From positions 124,001-188,000 of the forward strand of contig CAWKDV010000004.1 in assembly GCA_963848495.1 (NCBI GenBank): a stretch of 64,000 bases of DNA. Direction: 5' to 3'. Made by a program: the position numbers and the translations under genes. Every line of letters starts with the position of its first letter. The stretch's first letter is position 1. Of the stretch, positions 9,213-17,603 are shown piece after piece. The notes beneath the pieces are model-generated. The model was not told where the DNA came from and made no database searches. It saw nothing but the letters and a program-made list of their open reading frames with translations. This DNA is from JAICJR01 sp963848495. GTDB lineage: Bacteria; Actinomycetota; Thermoleophilia; Solirubrobacterales; Thermoleophilaceae.

Positions 9213-9527
9213 GTCCGGTCTCCTTCCGGGAGGTCAGTCGTCGCTGACCGCACCTTCCGCTGGAGGCCGGACACCTCCATCAACCGTTCACTAAGCCCGT
9301 AGGCAGCTCAGCTAGAGCAGCGCGACCACGCGGAGCGCTGCACTATCGCCCTCGCGTGGGTCCGGCACTCCGAGCGAGACTGCTCCGATTGAGGATCGTG
9401 GGGTGTCTTGGGGTAGTCGCGTGGGCTTCCGCTACTAGCGATTAGGGGAAGTCGGGCGGGATGTGCGCACTCGGCGTGGGCGGTGCCGCCGCCGAGCCTA
9501 AGGCTGGGCGGCGGCACTTATCCCTGG
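9213..9527. other. IS481 flank and repeat debris
   Basis: The first ~90 bases are probably the 5' end of the IS481 element. The segment 9345-9375 (CCCTCGCGTGGGTCCGGCAC and on) is an inverted, diverged match to 16748-16775, and GATTGAGGATCGTGGGGTGT at about 9389 recurs near 590 and 6593. No gene is seen. Confidence 0.4.
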
Positions 9528-10227
9528 TCAGCGATCGAGTCCAGCGCTCGCCGGGATCATCGGCTGGCGCCTTGAGCGGACGGCGTTGATGATCTCGGTC
9601 GGGTCGATCCCCTGTAGGTAGGTCGAGGTCGTGCCGAGGTCGGTGTGCCCGAGCTGGCGCTGGATGATGTTGACCGGCACGCCTTCGCGCGCGAGCTCGA
9701 CCGCGTGTGCGTGACGCAGCTGATGCGGCGCGAAGCGGCGACGCACCCCAGCCTCGAGCGCGAGCCACCGGAACTCCGCCCGCGCGGCCGTCGCCGACCA
9801 GGCGCGTCCGCGGGTCGATCCGTCGATGACGCAGAAGAGCGGACCGACGGGCAGCTCGACGCGCCGCTCCAACCATCCGCGCAAGTGCTCGAAGCCCCAG
9901 TCGTCCATCCCGGCCTCGCGCCGCCGATCGTTCTTGCCATGGCGCACCAGCACCGAGCCGCGGCGAGCGTCGACGTCCGACTCCAGTCAGCGCGAGCGCT
10001 TCCGAGATCCGCAGCCCGGCGCGCCACAGCACCGCGATCAGCGCGCGCACCCGCAGCCCGTGCCGATCATCACCGGCCTGACGCATCACCGCGATGATCT
10101 CCTCGACCCGCGGCGGATCCGCCGGGTAGAGCATCCCCTTATTACGGGGCACGCGGCCGGACAGGTAGCCCGGCAACGTCGCCGGCGAACGGCGACGACC
10201 AGTGGCATCCAACAGAGAACCAGACAC
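9528..10227 (-). pseudogene. Tyrosine recombinase (site-specific integrase), frameshifted
   Basis: Reading from a GTG at 10227 with an AGGAGG site 5 bases upstream, the N-terminal part gives RRRSPATLPGYLSGRVPRNK, then EEIIAVMRQAGDDRHGLRVR and WRAGLRISEALALT. The rest continues in another frame from about 9980 (VLVRHGKNDRRR), including HQLRHAHAVELAREGVPVNI and LGHTDLGTTSTYLQGIDPTE. The catalytic Arg (GLRISEAL), the HxLRH box, the LGH box and the final Tyr are all present. One extra C in the plus-strand run at about 9983-9984 (ACTCCAGT where ACTCAGT would keep frame) breaks the gene. This family usually has about 230 residues and no separate core-binding domain. Confidence 0.85.
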
Positions 10228-10367
10228 GGCTCCCTCCTGAGTAGAACAGCAGGACGACGCCATATTCCGCCGCCCAAACATCCTGCCGCTCCCGTTCCGA
10301 GCGAACACTCGTCGCCGGTGAATCCGCTGTCGCAATGCGCGAGGAGCGGAGCGGCGAAGAGCCCGGC

Positions 10368-11672
10368 TCAGCGCTTGACGATCTTGAACTTGACGCTCGT
10401 CGACTTCGAGACGTTGCCGGCCGCGTCGGTCGCGGTCCCGACGAGGCGGTACTTGCCGGGCTTCAGCTTCTTGCCATTCAGGCGCCCGCTGAACTTGAAG
10501 CTGTTCTTGCCCTGGTTCCCGGCGTGCGTGAAGCTTCCCTTCAGCGGCTTGTAGCGCGTGCACTTGGGCTTCTTGCGGTTGCTCCTCGTCGACTTCACGC
10601 ATTTCCCTTTGACCTTGCGCCCCTTGGCCGCCTGCTCGACGGTGAACTTGACCGTCGCTGGCTCCGAGAGCGTGTAGCTCACGTTCGTGCCGACCGGCGG
10701 CTTCTTGGCCGCGGCGATGCTGTCACCGATGTTCGCGGCGATGAAGGTCGAGGCTGAGAGACGGTAGCCCGTGACGTTGGGGGCCTTCGTGTCGGGGGTC
10801 GGCCCGCCCCCACCGCCCCCACCGCCCCCACCCGATGGCGTGAAGGTGATCTGCACCTGCGGCGCGGTGGTAATGGCCGCAAGGGAGCTTGTGCCGCCTC
10901 CCGGCACCAACGACGATCCGCCGCCACCGCCTCCATCGAAGCCTCCGGCGGCACCGCCACCGCCGCCGCCGAAGAGGCCGCCCCCGCCTCCTCCGCCCGA
11001 GCGGCCGCCGGTGCCGCCGGCGCCGAGGGTCCCGGCGGTCCCGGGATTGCCCGCGCCCCCTGCGGCACCACCCGCGGTCTGCGTGCCGGCCTTGCCGCCG
11101 TCCAAGCCGGAATCCCCGTCGCTGCCGGCATCGCCACCCGCCTGCTGCCCGGCGCCGCCGCCGGCGCCGGCGACGATCGCACGCGAGTTCAGCGACGTCG
11201 CCCCGGCGCCCATGGGCACGGTGCGAACATCGGAGGCCCCGCCACCCCCTCCGCCGCCGTTGGCCAGGCTGCCGCCGGCGCCGCCGCCGTTGAAGCCGCC
11301 AACCCCGCCGTTGAAGCCGCCAACCCCGTTCGGCGTGGCGTCCGCCCCCGAGCCGCCGACTTCGACGAACAGCACCTGGCCTGGCAGTACCGCGACCGTG
11401 CCGGATACGCTGGCGCCCCGTCCGCCGCTGACGCCCAACCTGTCAGCGCCATGGCCGCCGATCGCAATCACGTCCACGCTTGACACGCCGGCCGGCACGG
11501 TGAAGCTTTGCTCGGCGCCTGTGAAGTTGAACGTCGCGGTATCCGCGGCCGCCGGCGCGGCGCATGCCAGCAGCGTCGCCAGTGCTGCCGCCAGCGCGAC
11601 CCCTATTCGTTTCAGAGAAGCCTCGTCTTCGCGACGAACCAGAACCGGCGCACCGCGCCAAGGTAGCCGCAC
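10368..11672 (-). CDS. Secreted glycine-rich protein with a C-terminal beta-rich domain
   Basis: A 434-residue exported protein. A signal peptide runs to about residue 44 (RIGVALAAALATLLACAAPA, AAADT). Residues 45-110 resemble the N-terminal unit of glycine-rich surface proteins (TFNFTGAEQSFTVPAGVSSV, then GQVLFVEVGGSG). Residues 110-300 are dominated by Gly with Ala and Ser. The C-terminal ~130 residues form a basic Ig/Big-like domain (VSYTLSEPATVKFTVEQAAK ... YRLVGTATDAAGNVSKSTSV) with the KC...KC pair common in Solirubrobacterales secreted proteins. The start is uncertain: no ATG and no clear ribosome-binding site is seen, and the GTG at 11672 leaves a ~20-residue N-region. Confidence 0.8.
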   Translation of the reverse strand: MRLPWRGAPVLVRREDEASLKRIGVALAAALATLLACAAPAAADTATFNFTGAEQSFTVPAGVSSVDVIAIGGHGADRLGVSGGRGASVSGTVAVLPGQVLFVEVGGSGADATPNGVGGFNGGVGGFNGGGAGGSLANGGGGGGGASDVRTVPMGAGATSLNSRAIVAGAGGGAGQQAGGDAGSDGDSGLDGGKAGTQTAGGAAGGAGNPGTAGTLGAGGTGGRSGGGGGGGLFGGGGGGAAGGFDGGGGGGSSLVPGGGTSSLAAITTAPQVQITFTPSGGGGGGGGGGPTPDTKAPNVTGYRLSASTFIAANIGDSIAAAKKPPVGTNVSYTLSEPATVKFTVEQAAKGRKVKGKCVKSTRSNRKKPKCTRYKPLKGSFTHAGNQGKNSFKFSGRLNGKKLKPGKYRLVGTATDAAGNVSKSTSVKFKIVKR

Positions 11673-12063
11673 GCTGGTGATCGCGCAATAGGGCAGCTCG
11701 CCTTTTTAAGAGTGCCGCCGTGCGCTACCGCAAGCTCGGCGATACGGTTAGCTCAGTATCTCGCGGCCGGGAACGCTCCGCTCTGTGAGGAGCAGGTCAC
11801 GGGGCGGCCTCCGTCCGCTGCTCTTTCGCGCGATCCTACTCGGGTGCCTGAGACGCCTGAGTTGGACGACCGACACGAGCGCGACCCCGATTTCGGTTGG
11901 CTGATGCTCCCGCTCGGAGCGGAAGAGCTCGGATCGGCGGGGCGCTCGGGATTACCGCACTGGTTCCAAAGGAGGTCGCGTGCGGCGACGACGCGGGTGC
12001 CCTGAGATTCGCCTCAGTGAGAACCTGACGCGCCGGCGGTCGGTGTCGTCCGGCTCGTCGGTT
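11673..12063. other. Intergenic region, no gene seen
   Basis: No credible coding region. A short stretch at 11719-11770 translates VRYRKLGDTVSSVSRG, faintly like the start of an aldo/keto reductase, but nothing continues it. Confidence 0.3.
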
Positions 12064-12263
12064 TGGCTCCCGGGCGGCGGCGGGCTGACTCTCTATTCGC
12101 CTGTCGACCTGCTCTGGGTCTGACCGGCTTTTGCCTTGTCGCCCGTCGCCGCCCGAGGATCCGTCGGCGTGACTTCATAGGAGCGTGGCATCGCCCCAAC
12201 TGAGGTGTGTCCGCCGGGGATCCACTCCGTCGGCCACATTTCTCCAACGAAGGGACGGTGCAG
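12064..12263 (+). ncRNA. Candidate bridge-RNA leader of the IS110 element
   Basis: IS110-group elements are known to encode a bispecific bridge RNA in the non-coding end upstream of the transposase. The ~200 bases ahead of the transposase ATG are non-coding, GC-rich and able to fold locally (for example GTCCGCCGGGGATCC at 12209). The octamer CATAGGAG occurs here at 12176-12183 and again at 13352-13359, immediately after the transposase stop. That fits a donor-guide or core sequence shared with the element's right end. The limits are guesses, and the transposase itself is broken. Confidence 0.3.
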
Positions 12264-13351
12264 ATGATCGTGATCGGGGTGGACACTCACAAGCGCTCGC
12301 ACACGCTCGTGGCGCTTGACGCGGCGACCGGAGTGATGCGCGGCCAGTTGACGATCCCGGCTTCTGACGACGGAACGCTTGACGCGTTGGGGTTCGCCGC
12401 CGAGCTCGACGACGAGCGGGTGTGGGCGATCGAGGACTGCCGGCACGTCTCCGGCCGCCTGGAGCGCGGACTGCTCCCCAGCGGCGATCGGGTGATCCGG
12501 GTCGCGCCCGGGCTGACCGAGAGCTCGAGGCGGGCGGTGCGCGAGCCGGGGAAGTCCGACCCGATCGACGCGATCGCGATCGCTCGCGCCGCGCTCCGAG
12601 AAGGCATTGACACGTTGCCGGTCGCGTTCCTTGACGAGCGGGCGCTCGAGATTCGGGTGCTGAACGATTACCGTGACCAGCTCATCAACGAGCGTGTCCG
12701 GCTCGCGAGCCGGCTGCGCTGGCACCTCGTGCAGATCGCACCGGAGCTCGAGGCACAAGTGCGACCCCAGGGTCTGATCGGCCCGCGGATTCGCGCCAAG
12801 GTCGCCCGCGGGCTCGCGCGACTCCCCCGCAGCCCACAAGTCCGGGTCGCCCGAGCGATCCTCAAACGGATCAACGAGATCTACCGCGAAGAGGGAGAAC
12901 TGCACGCCGAGCTCACGGCGCTGATCGAGGCTCACTGCCCGCAGTTGCTCGCCGAGCACGGCTGCGGCACAGTGACCGCCGCGATCATCATCGGCCACAC
13001 CGCCGGCGCCAAACGCTTCCCGACCGACGCCTGCTTCGCCCGCCACGCCGGCACCGCCCCGATCCCCGCCAGCTCCGGCAACACCCAACGCCACCGACTG
13101 CACCGCGGCGGCGACCGCCAGCTCAACCGCGCCTGCACATCATCGCCCTCTCACGCGCCCGCACCGACCCCACGACCCGTGCCTACCTCGACCGCCGACA
13201 CAGCGAGGGCAAGACCAAGCGCGAAGCGATCCGCTGCCTCAAACGCCACCTCGCGCGCCGCATCTGGCGCCTGCTCTACACCACCGGCGAAGCCGCCCCG
13301 CCCCACAGCAAACATGCTCGCTCAAATACGGAAATACCGAACTTCACTTGA
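12264..13351 (+). pseudogene. IS110-family transposase (DEDD), frameshifted near the C-terminus
   Basis: Reads from ATG at 12264 (MIVIGVDTHKRSHTLVALDA). DEDD-type residues are visible: Asp in GVDTHK, Glu in WAIEDCRH, and the Asp pair in KSDPIDAIAIA. The Tnp_2 part continues to GNTQRHRLHRGGDRQLNRA. At about 13132-13134 one base is missing. The original frame continues in the next frame as LHIIALSRARTDPTTRAYLD, then KRHLARRIWRLLYTTGEA, to a TGA at 13349-13351. Without the shift the protein would be about 362 residues, normal for IS110. A transposase with this tail replaced by the out-of-frame one is probably dead. Confidence 0.88.
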
Positions 13352-13451
13352 CATAGGAGAGGCAAAAGCAGGAGCGAGCGCCAGGGTTCCCCTTGTGAGG
13401 GTGGCTGTCGGGAAAAGGGCTGTTGTCCGGTGGGGTTAAGACCATTCGGGT

Positions 13452-13646
13452 ATGTCCCAGAACTTCATCGAGTGCGGTCGTGATCAGTCCTTTTTGTTGC
13501 CGCCGTCGTTGTTGGAGTGGCTGCCCGAGGATCACCTTGTGTGGACGATCCTGGATGCTGTCGCGGAGCTGGATCTGAGTGCGTTTTATGCGGCCTACCG
13601 GGCGGATGGGCATGGTCGCCCGGCCTATGAGCCGTCGATGATGGGG
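13452..13646 (+). pseudogene. IS1182-family transposase, N-terminal part (interrupted)
   Basis: Encodes the DUF772-type N-terminal domain: LLPPSLLEWLPEDHLVWTIL, then LDLSAFYAAYRADGHGRPAY and EPSMM. The frame runs into the left end of the IS30 element directly after the two Met codons. The rest of the gene resumes at 15270. Both parts are on the plus strand. Confidence 0.85.
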
Positions 13647-15268
13647 TGGATTCAACTGGTTGTCGCAACGCTCAACGTTGAGGAGTTGCGATGCCGAGAA
13701 GAAACGCCGCTTTGGATCGTGCCGCTGCGGCAGGGAAGCGCGGCAAGGGACGTCCGCCTGCTGGGCGGAGAGAGCATCGGGTCCGGTTCTGGGAGGCGAT
13801 CGCTCGAGGGGTGTCGAGCGAACGCGCCGCCGTGGAGGCGGGTGTCCTGCCGAGCATTGGTGTCCGCTGGTTCCGCAAGGGTGGCGGAATGCCGCCTCTC
13901 ACGCTCGCGCCGGTATCCGGGCGCTATCTGTTCTTCCACGAGCGGGAGGAGATCGCGGTTCTTCTCGCTGGTGGTTGTGGGGTGCGAGAGATCGCGCGGC
14001 AGCTGGGTCGCGCACCGTCGACGATCTCCCGGGAGCTGCAGCGAAACGCTGCGCTGCGGACCGGTCGGCCTGAGTATCGAGCCTCGACCGCGCAGACCCA
14101 TGCTGACCGCCGCGCGCGGCGCCCCAAGCCGGCGAAGCTTGCGGTCAACCTGGAGTTGCGGCGCTATGTGCAGGATCGGCTCTCCGGGGCTGTGCGGCGG
14201 CCCGATGGGAGCGTCGCGGGTCCGCAGGTCGGCTGGCGCGGCCGGCGTCACGGCCCGCGAAAGGACCGGCGTTGGGGGCAGTGCTGGAGCCCGGAGCAGA
14301 TCTCCGCTCGACTACCGGTTGACTTCCCTGATGATGAGTCGATGCGCGTCTCCCATGAGGCGATCTACCAGTCGCTGTATGTGCAGGGACGCGGAGCGCT
14401 GCGCCGGGAGCTGACCGCGTGTCTTCGAACCGGTCGGGCGCTGCGGGTCCCCAGGAACAGGACGTCGAGGGGCAACCGAAGCTTCGTGACCGACGAGCTG
14501 TTGATCAGCGAGCGGCCTGCCGAGGTTGCTGACCGTGCTGTTCCCGGTCACTGGGAAGGCGATCTGATCCTCGGTTTGGACCGCTCTGCGATCGGGACTC
14601 TGGTTGAGCGTTCAAGCCGGTTCACGATGCTGTTGCATCTCCCGCCGATCGAACGTCACGCCGACCCAGGAGCGACGAGCAGCCGCGCGTCGACGGGTGC
14701 TGGCGCCGGCGCCGTTCGTGACGCGATCGCCGGCACGATCACGACCCTCCCCGAACAGCTTCGGCGGTCCTTGACCTGGGATCAGGGCATCGAGATGGCC
14801 CAGCACGTGCAACTCCGGCTCGACACGGGTCTGCAGATCTATTTCTGTGATCCACGCAGCCCGTGGCAGCGCGCCACGAACGAGAACACCAACGGGCTGC
14901 TGCGCCAGTACTTCCCGAGAGGCACAGATCTCGCCCGCCATAGCGCGGAGGAGCTCACGGCCGTTGCGACGGCGCTCAACCGGCGACCGCGAAAGACGCT
15001 CGGGTGGAGGACACCCGCCGAGGCGCTCACCGAGTACTTGACCGCCGCGGCCTGACCGCCTGCAGCATTCAACGTGCGCGACCTGCCGGACTGCGGCATC
15101 CCTTGTTCTCGGGGGGTGCCCGGACGGTCGCGCGCGGCTATCGCCGCTCCGGCACGCCCTCCGGGCGAGCCTCCACGACGACAGCCGCATCACCCAGCCG
15201 AGGCCGATCGTCTCTTCCGACCTTTAGAGTCACCGACCACACCGCGTTGCGACGACCGGTTGAGCTCA
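13647..15268 (+). mobile_element. IS30-family element, copy 1 (1622 bp)
   Basis: Bounded by ~25-bp imperfect inverted repeats. The left end is TGGATTCAACTGGTTGTCGC and the right end, complemented, is TGAGCTCAACCGGTCGTCGC. The flanking GG on each side fits a 2-bp target duplication. The sequence appears identical to 22966-24587. It sits in the same orientation as the IS1182 transposase it interrupts. Confidence 0.93.
13691..15055 (+). CDS. IS30-family transposase, copy 1
   Basis: A 454-residue transposase, apparently intact. Helix-turn-helix regions are VREIARQLGRAPSTISREL at about residues 99-117 and an upstream one at about 35-60. The DDE core has Asp in GHWEGDLILGLDRSAIGTLV, Asp in LTWDQGIEMAQH and Glu in RATNENTNGLLRQYF, the classic IS30 signature. 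The C-terminal part LNRRPRKTLGWRTPAEAL is also typical. The translation is identical to the copy at 23010-24374, so the duplication is recent. Confidence 0.95.
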   Translation: MPRRNAALDRAAAAGKRGKGRPPAGRREHRVRFWEAIARGVSSERAAVEAGVLPSIGVRWFRKGGGMPPLTLAPVSGRYLFFHEREEIAVLLAGGCGVREIARQLGRAPSTISRELQRNAALRTGRPEYRASTAQTHADRRARRPKPAKLAVNLELRRYVQDRLSGAVRRPDGSVAGPQVGWRGRRHGPRKDRRWGQCWSPEQISARLPVDFPDDESMRVSHEAIYQSLYVQGRGALRRELTACLRTGRALRVPRNRTSRGNRSFVTDELLISERPAEVADRAVPGHWEGDLILGLDRSAIGTLVERSSRFTMLLHLPPIERHADPGATSSRASTGAGAGAVRDAIAGTITTLPEQLRRSLTWDQGIEMAQHVQLRLDTGLQIYFCDPRSPWQRATNENTNGLLRQYFPRGTDLARHSAEELTAVATALNRRPRKTLGWRTPAEALTEYLTAAA

Positions 15269-15269
15269 G

Positions 15270-16631
15270 GTGGTGGGGTTGCTGCTCTACGCGTACGCGC
15301 GCGGGAATCGCTCGTCGCGGGGGATCGAGCGGGAGTGCGTCGAGGATGTTGCCTACCGGGTGATCTGCGCGAACCTGGTGCCTGATCACTCGACGATTGC
15401 GGAGTTCCGCCGCCGCCACGAGTCGGCGCTGGCGGACTTGTTCGGCGGGGTGCTGCGTTTGTGTCAGAAGGCCGGGTTGGTGCGGGTGGGTGTGATCGCG
15501 ATCGACGGCACCAAGATCCACGCCATCGCGTCGCATCACAACAACCTCGACTACGAGCGCTTGACGCGCGCGATCCTGGCGGAGGCCGGCCGGATCGACC
15601 GCGAAGAGGACGAGCGGTTCGGCGACGCGCGCGGCGATGAGTTGCCGGTCGAGCTCTCGACCGCGGAGGGTCGTCGCGCCGCGCTCAAGAAGGCGCGCCA
15701 GCAGCTCGAGCGCGAGGCACAGAGCGAACCTCAGACAGGCCCTGAGGAGGGGCTCGAGTGGCCAGAGGTGGCGCTCGAGCTGCGGGCCGAGGAGATCGTG
15801 GACGGCAGCAGCGGGCGGCGGGCGTGGCCGCGTGAGGCCTCGCGCCAGATCGACGCGCAGCGCGAACAGCGAGCGGTGCCGGTGCCGCGCGACCGGGCCG
15901 CCAGGTTGTTGGAAGCGGAGCGTCGGCTGCGCGAGGACCTCGCCGCCGAGTGGGCCGCCAACGACGCCTACAACGCCTATCGCGCCGGTGGTCGGGACAA
16001 GCGCGGCCGCGGCTTCGGGTCGCCGCCGAAGCCCTACCAGCCGCCCGACGAGCCCGCTGGCGTGGTCAACACCAGCGACCCCGACTCGCACAACATGCAA
16101 ACCGCCAAGGGCTGGGTGCAGGGCTACAACGCGCAGGCCGCGGTGACCGAAGACCAGATCGTGATTGCCGCCGAGATCATGGTCCGCTCCCCCGACTTCG
16201 GCTACCTCGAGCCGATGGTCACAGCAACCGAGACCGAGCTCCATGGCGCCGGCGTCAGCGCACCGATCGGGATCGGTCTGGCGGACGCGGGGTATTGGCA
16301 TCAGCGTCAGATGGAGAGCGTCGTCAGCCGCGGGATTCAACTGCTGGTCCCGCCCGACTCCGACCAGCGCAAGAGCCAGTCAAAACGCAACTGGCAGGGC
16401 GGCCCCTACGCGTTCATGCGCCGGGTGCTCGCCAGCGACCACGGCGCCGAGCTCTACCGAAAACGCCAGGGGATGATCGAGCCGGTCTTCGGCCACACCA
16501 AACACAACCGCAAGATCGACAGGTTCCACCGAAGAGGGAGATCCGCCGTGCGGTCGGAGTGGCGACTGATCACCGCGACACACAACCTGCTGAAGCTCCA
16601 CAAGCACCAGACCGCCACAGCAGCCGCCTGA
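15270..16631 (+). pseudogene. IS1182-family transposase, C-terminal part (interrupted)
   Basis: About 450 codons continuing the gene begun at 13452. Catalytic-core features: LVRVGVIAIDGTKIHAIASH (first Asp), GWVQGYNAQAAVTEDQIVIA, IGLADAGYWHQRQ (second Asp) and GMIEPVFGHTKHNRKIDRF (Glu). The tail SEWRLITATHNLLKLHKH is typical of DDE_Tnp_1-type IS1182 enzymes. The middle ~130 residues are charged and coiled-coil-like. Removing the IS30 element and one GG leaves the two halves one base out of frame relative to the homologue on the minus strand, so this gene may carry a small deletion as well as the insertion. Confidence 0.88.
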
Positions 16632-16806
16632 GACACCGCAAGCGCCGATCGCGCCCAGCATCCCCCGGGACCGGCCCCGCCGATCGCCGCGGCCTCAACT
16701 CGCGACCTTTACCCGACAGCCACCCTCAGTAGGGGCAGTCACGCCCGGAGTGCCGCACCCACGCGGAGGGAGCAGTCTGCGCCACGGCGCTCGGCGCTAC
16801 TGCTGC

Positions 16807-16915
16807 CGTTCCGAGCGAGCACTCCGCTGCGGCTCGTCGAGAGCTTCGGACAGTTCCGCTTCGTGGCGGAAGCGGGACTCGCGCGCGTCCGTCCGAGGGC
16901 GCTCGCTGCTCGTCC
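16807..16915 (+). repeat. 109-bp perfect direct repeat, copy 2
   Basis: Identical to 6639-6747. It lies just outside the right end of the first IS1182 element and directly upstream of a truncated transposase. The segment before it (16748-16775) is an inverted, diverged match to about 9345-9375. Confidence 0.9.
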
Positions 16916-17000
16916 GGAGCGGGCGCGGCTCGGCGTGGCTTCGCGACGCTCGCTCCTCACAGCAGAAGCGGGCGCTTGGCAGGTGCCAGTGGCTGGCCCT

Positions 17001-17384
17001 CTCGGGCTCGACGACGCGAGGTTCCTGATCCGCGACCGCGACTCGAAGTTCGTCGCTGGCTTCGACGAGGTCTTCCGCACCGACGGCGTCAAGGTGATCC
17101 GGACACCGTTCCGGTCGCCGCAGGCCAACGCGCACGCCGAGCGCTTCGTGCGGACCGCACGGGCGGAGTGCCTGGACTGGCTGCTGATCCTCGGGCCGCG
17201 CCACCTCGAGCGCGTCCTGCGCGTCTACGTCGACCACTACAACACCGAGCGTCCACACCGCGCGCTCGGCCGCACCCCGCCGCTCGCGACCCGGCCGCCA
17301 ACGCCACCACCGCCGCACGCAGCGATCGAGCGACGCGACCGACTCGGCGGACTCCTCCACGAGTACCACCTCGCCGCAGCATGA
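17001..17384 (+). pseudogene. Truncated transposase/integrase, C-terminal core only
   Basis: The sequence from LGLDDARFLIRDRDSKFVAG through DGVKVIRTPFRSPQANAHAE to VDHYNTERPHRALGRTPP is the second half of an rve integrase core: the Asp in RDRDSKF and the Glu in NAHAERFVRTARAECLD. The N-terminal half, with the DNA-binding domain and first catalytic Asp, is missing. The open frame upstream runs into the 109-bp repeat. Tail: LGGLLHEYHLAAA, then TGA at 17382-17384. The family is probably an IS3- or IS481-like group. Confidence 0.8.
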
Positions 17385-17603
17385 CGAAACCACATTTTGG
17401 CACCCTTCACGCTTCACTGGGCGGGGGTTCCGCCATCATCCGCGTGGGATCCAACGCTTGGTGTTTGTCGCCGTTGACGCCGAGCGATTACGGCCGTTCC
17501 CCGGGGCCGACCGCCCGACGTTCCGCCTGCGGAGTGGCTGCGCGCTCAGCGCCCGTGTCGGCGGCGCGCGGGCGGGCGGCTGGGATAGCCCGAAGGTGGC
17601 GCT

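Larger units (their letters stand above)
13385..16740 (+). mobile_element. IS1182-family element 1, interrupted by an IS30-family element
   Basis: The outer element is marked by inverted repeats. TGAGGGTGGCTGTCGGGAAA begins near 13396, and its near-perfect complement ends near 16728. Both are bordered by a CCCCT-type sequence, so the ends are approximate. It carries one transposase gene split in two (13452-13646 and 15270-16631) by a complete IS30-family element at 13647-15268. Confidence 0.8.

Noticed and set aside
8210..9300. Exact inverted ends of the IS481 element
   Set aside because: Only CTT-GAACG-type partial matches were found near 8222 and 9290, too weak to fix the boundaries.
10800..11350. 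Tandem-repeat or CRISPR-like pattern
   Set aside because: The periodic CCGCC/GCC runs encode the Gly-rich part of a secreted protein. There are no unique spacers of regular length, and no CRISPR array is seen anywhere in the window.
11719..11770. Start of an aldo/keto reductase (VRYRKLGDT)
   Set aside because: Only about nine residues agree, and no reductase sequence follows in any frame.
16739..17128. 129-codon minus-strand frame sharing a segment with 6433-6915
   Set aside because: The shared peptide only reflects the 109-bp DNA repeat and is not evidence of a gene.
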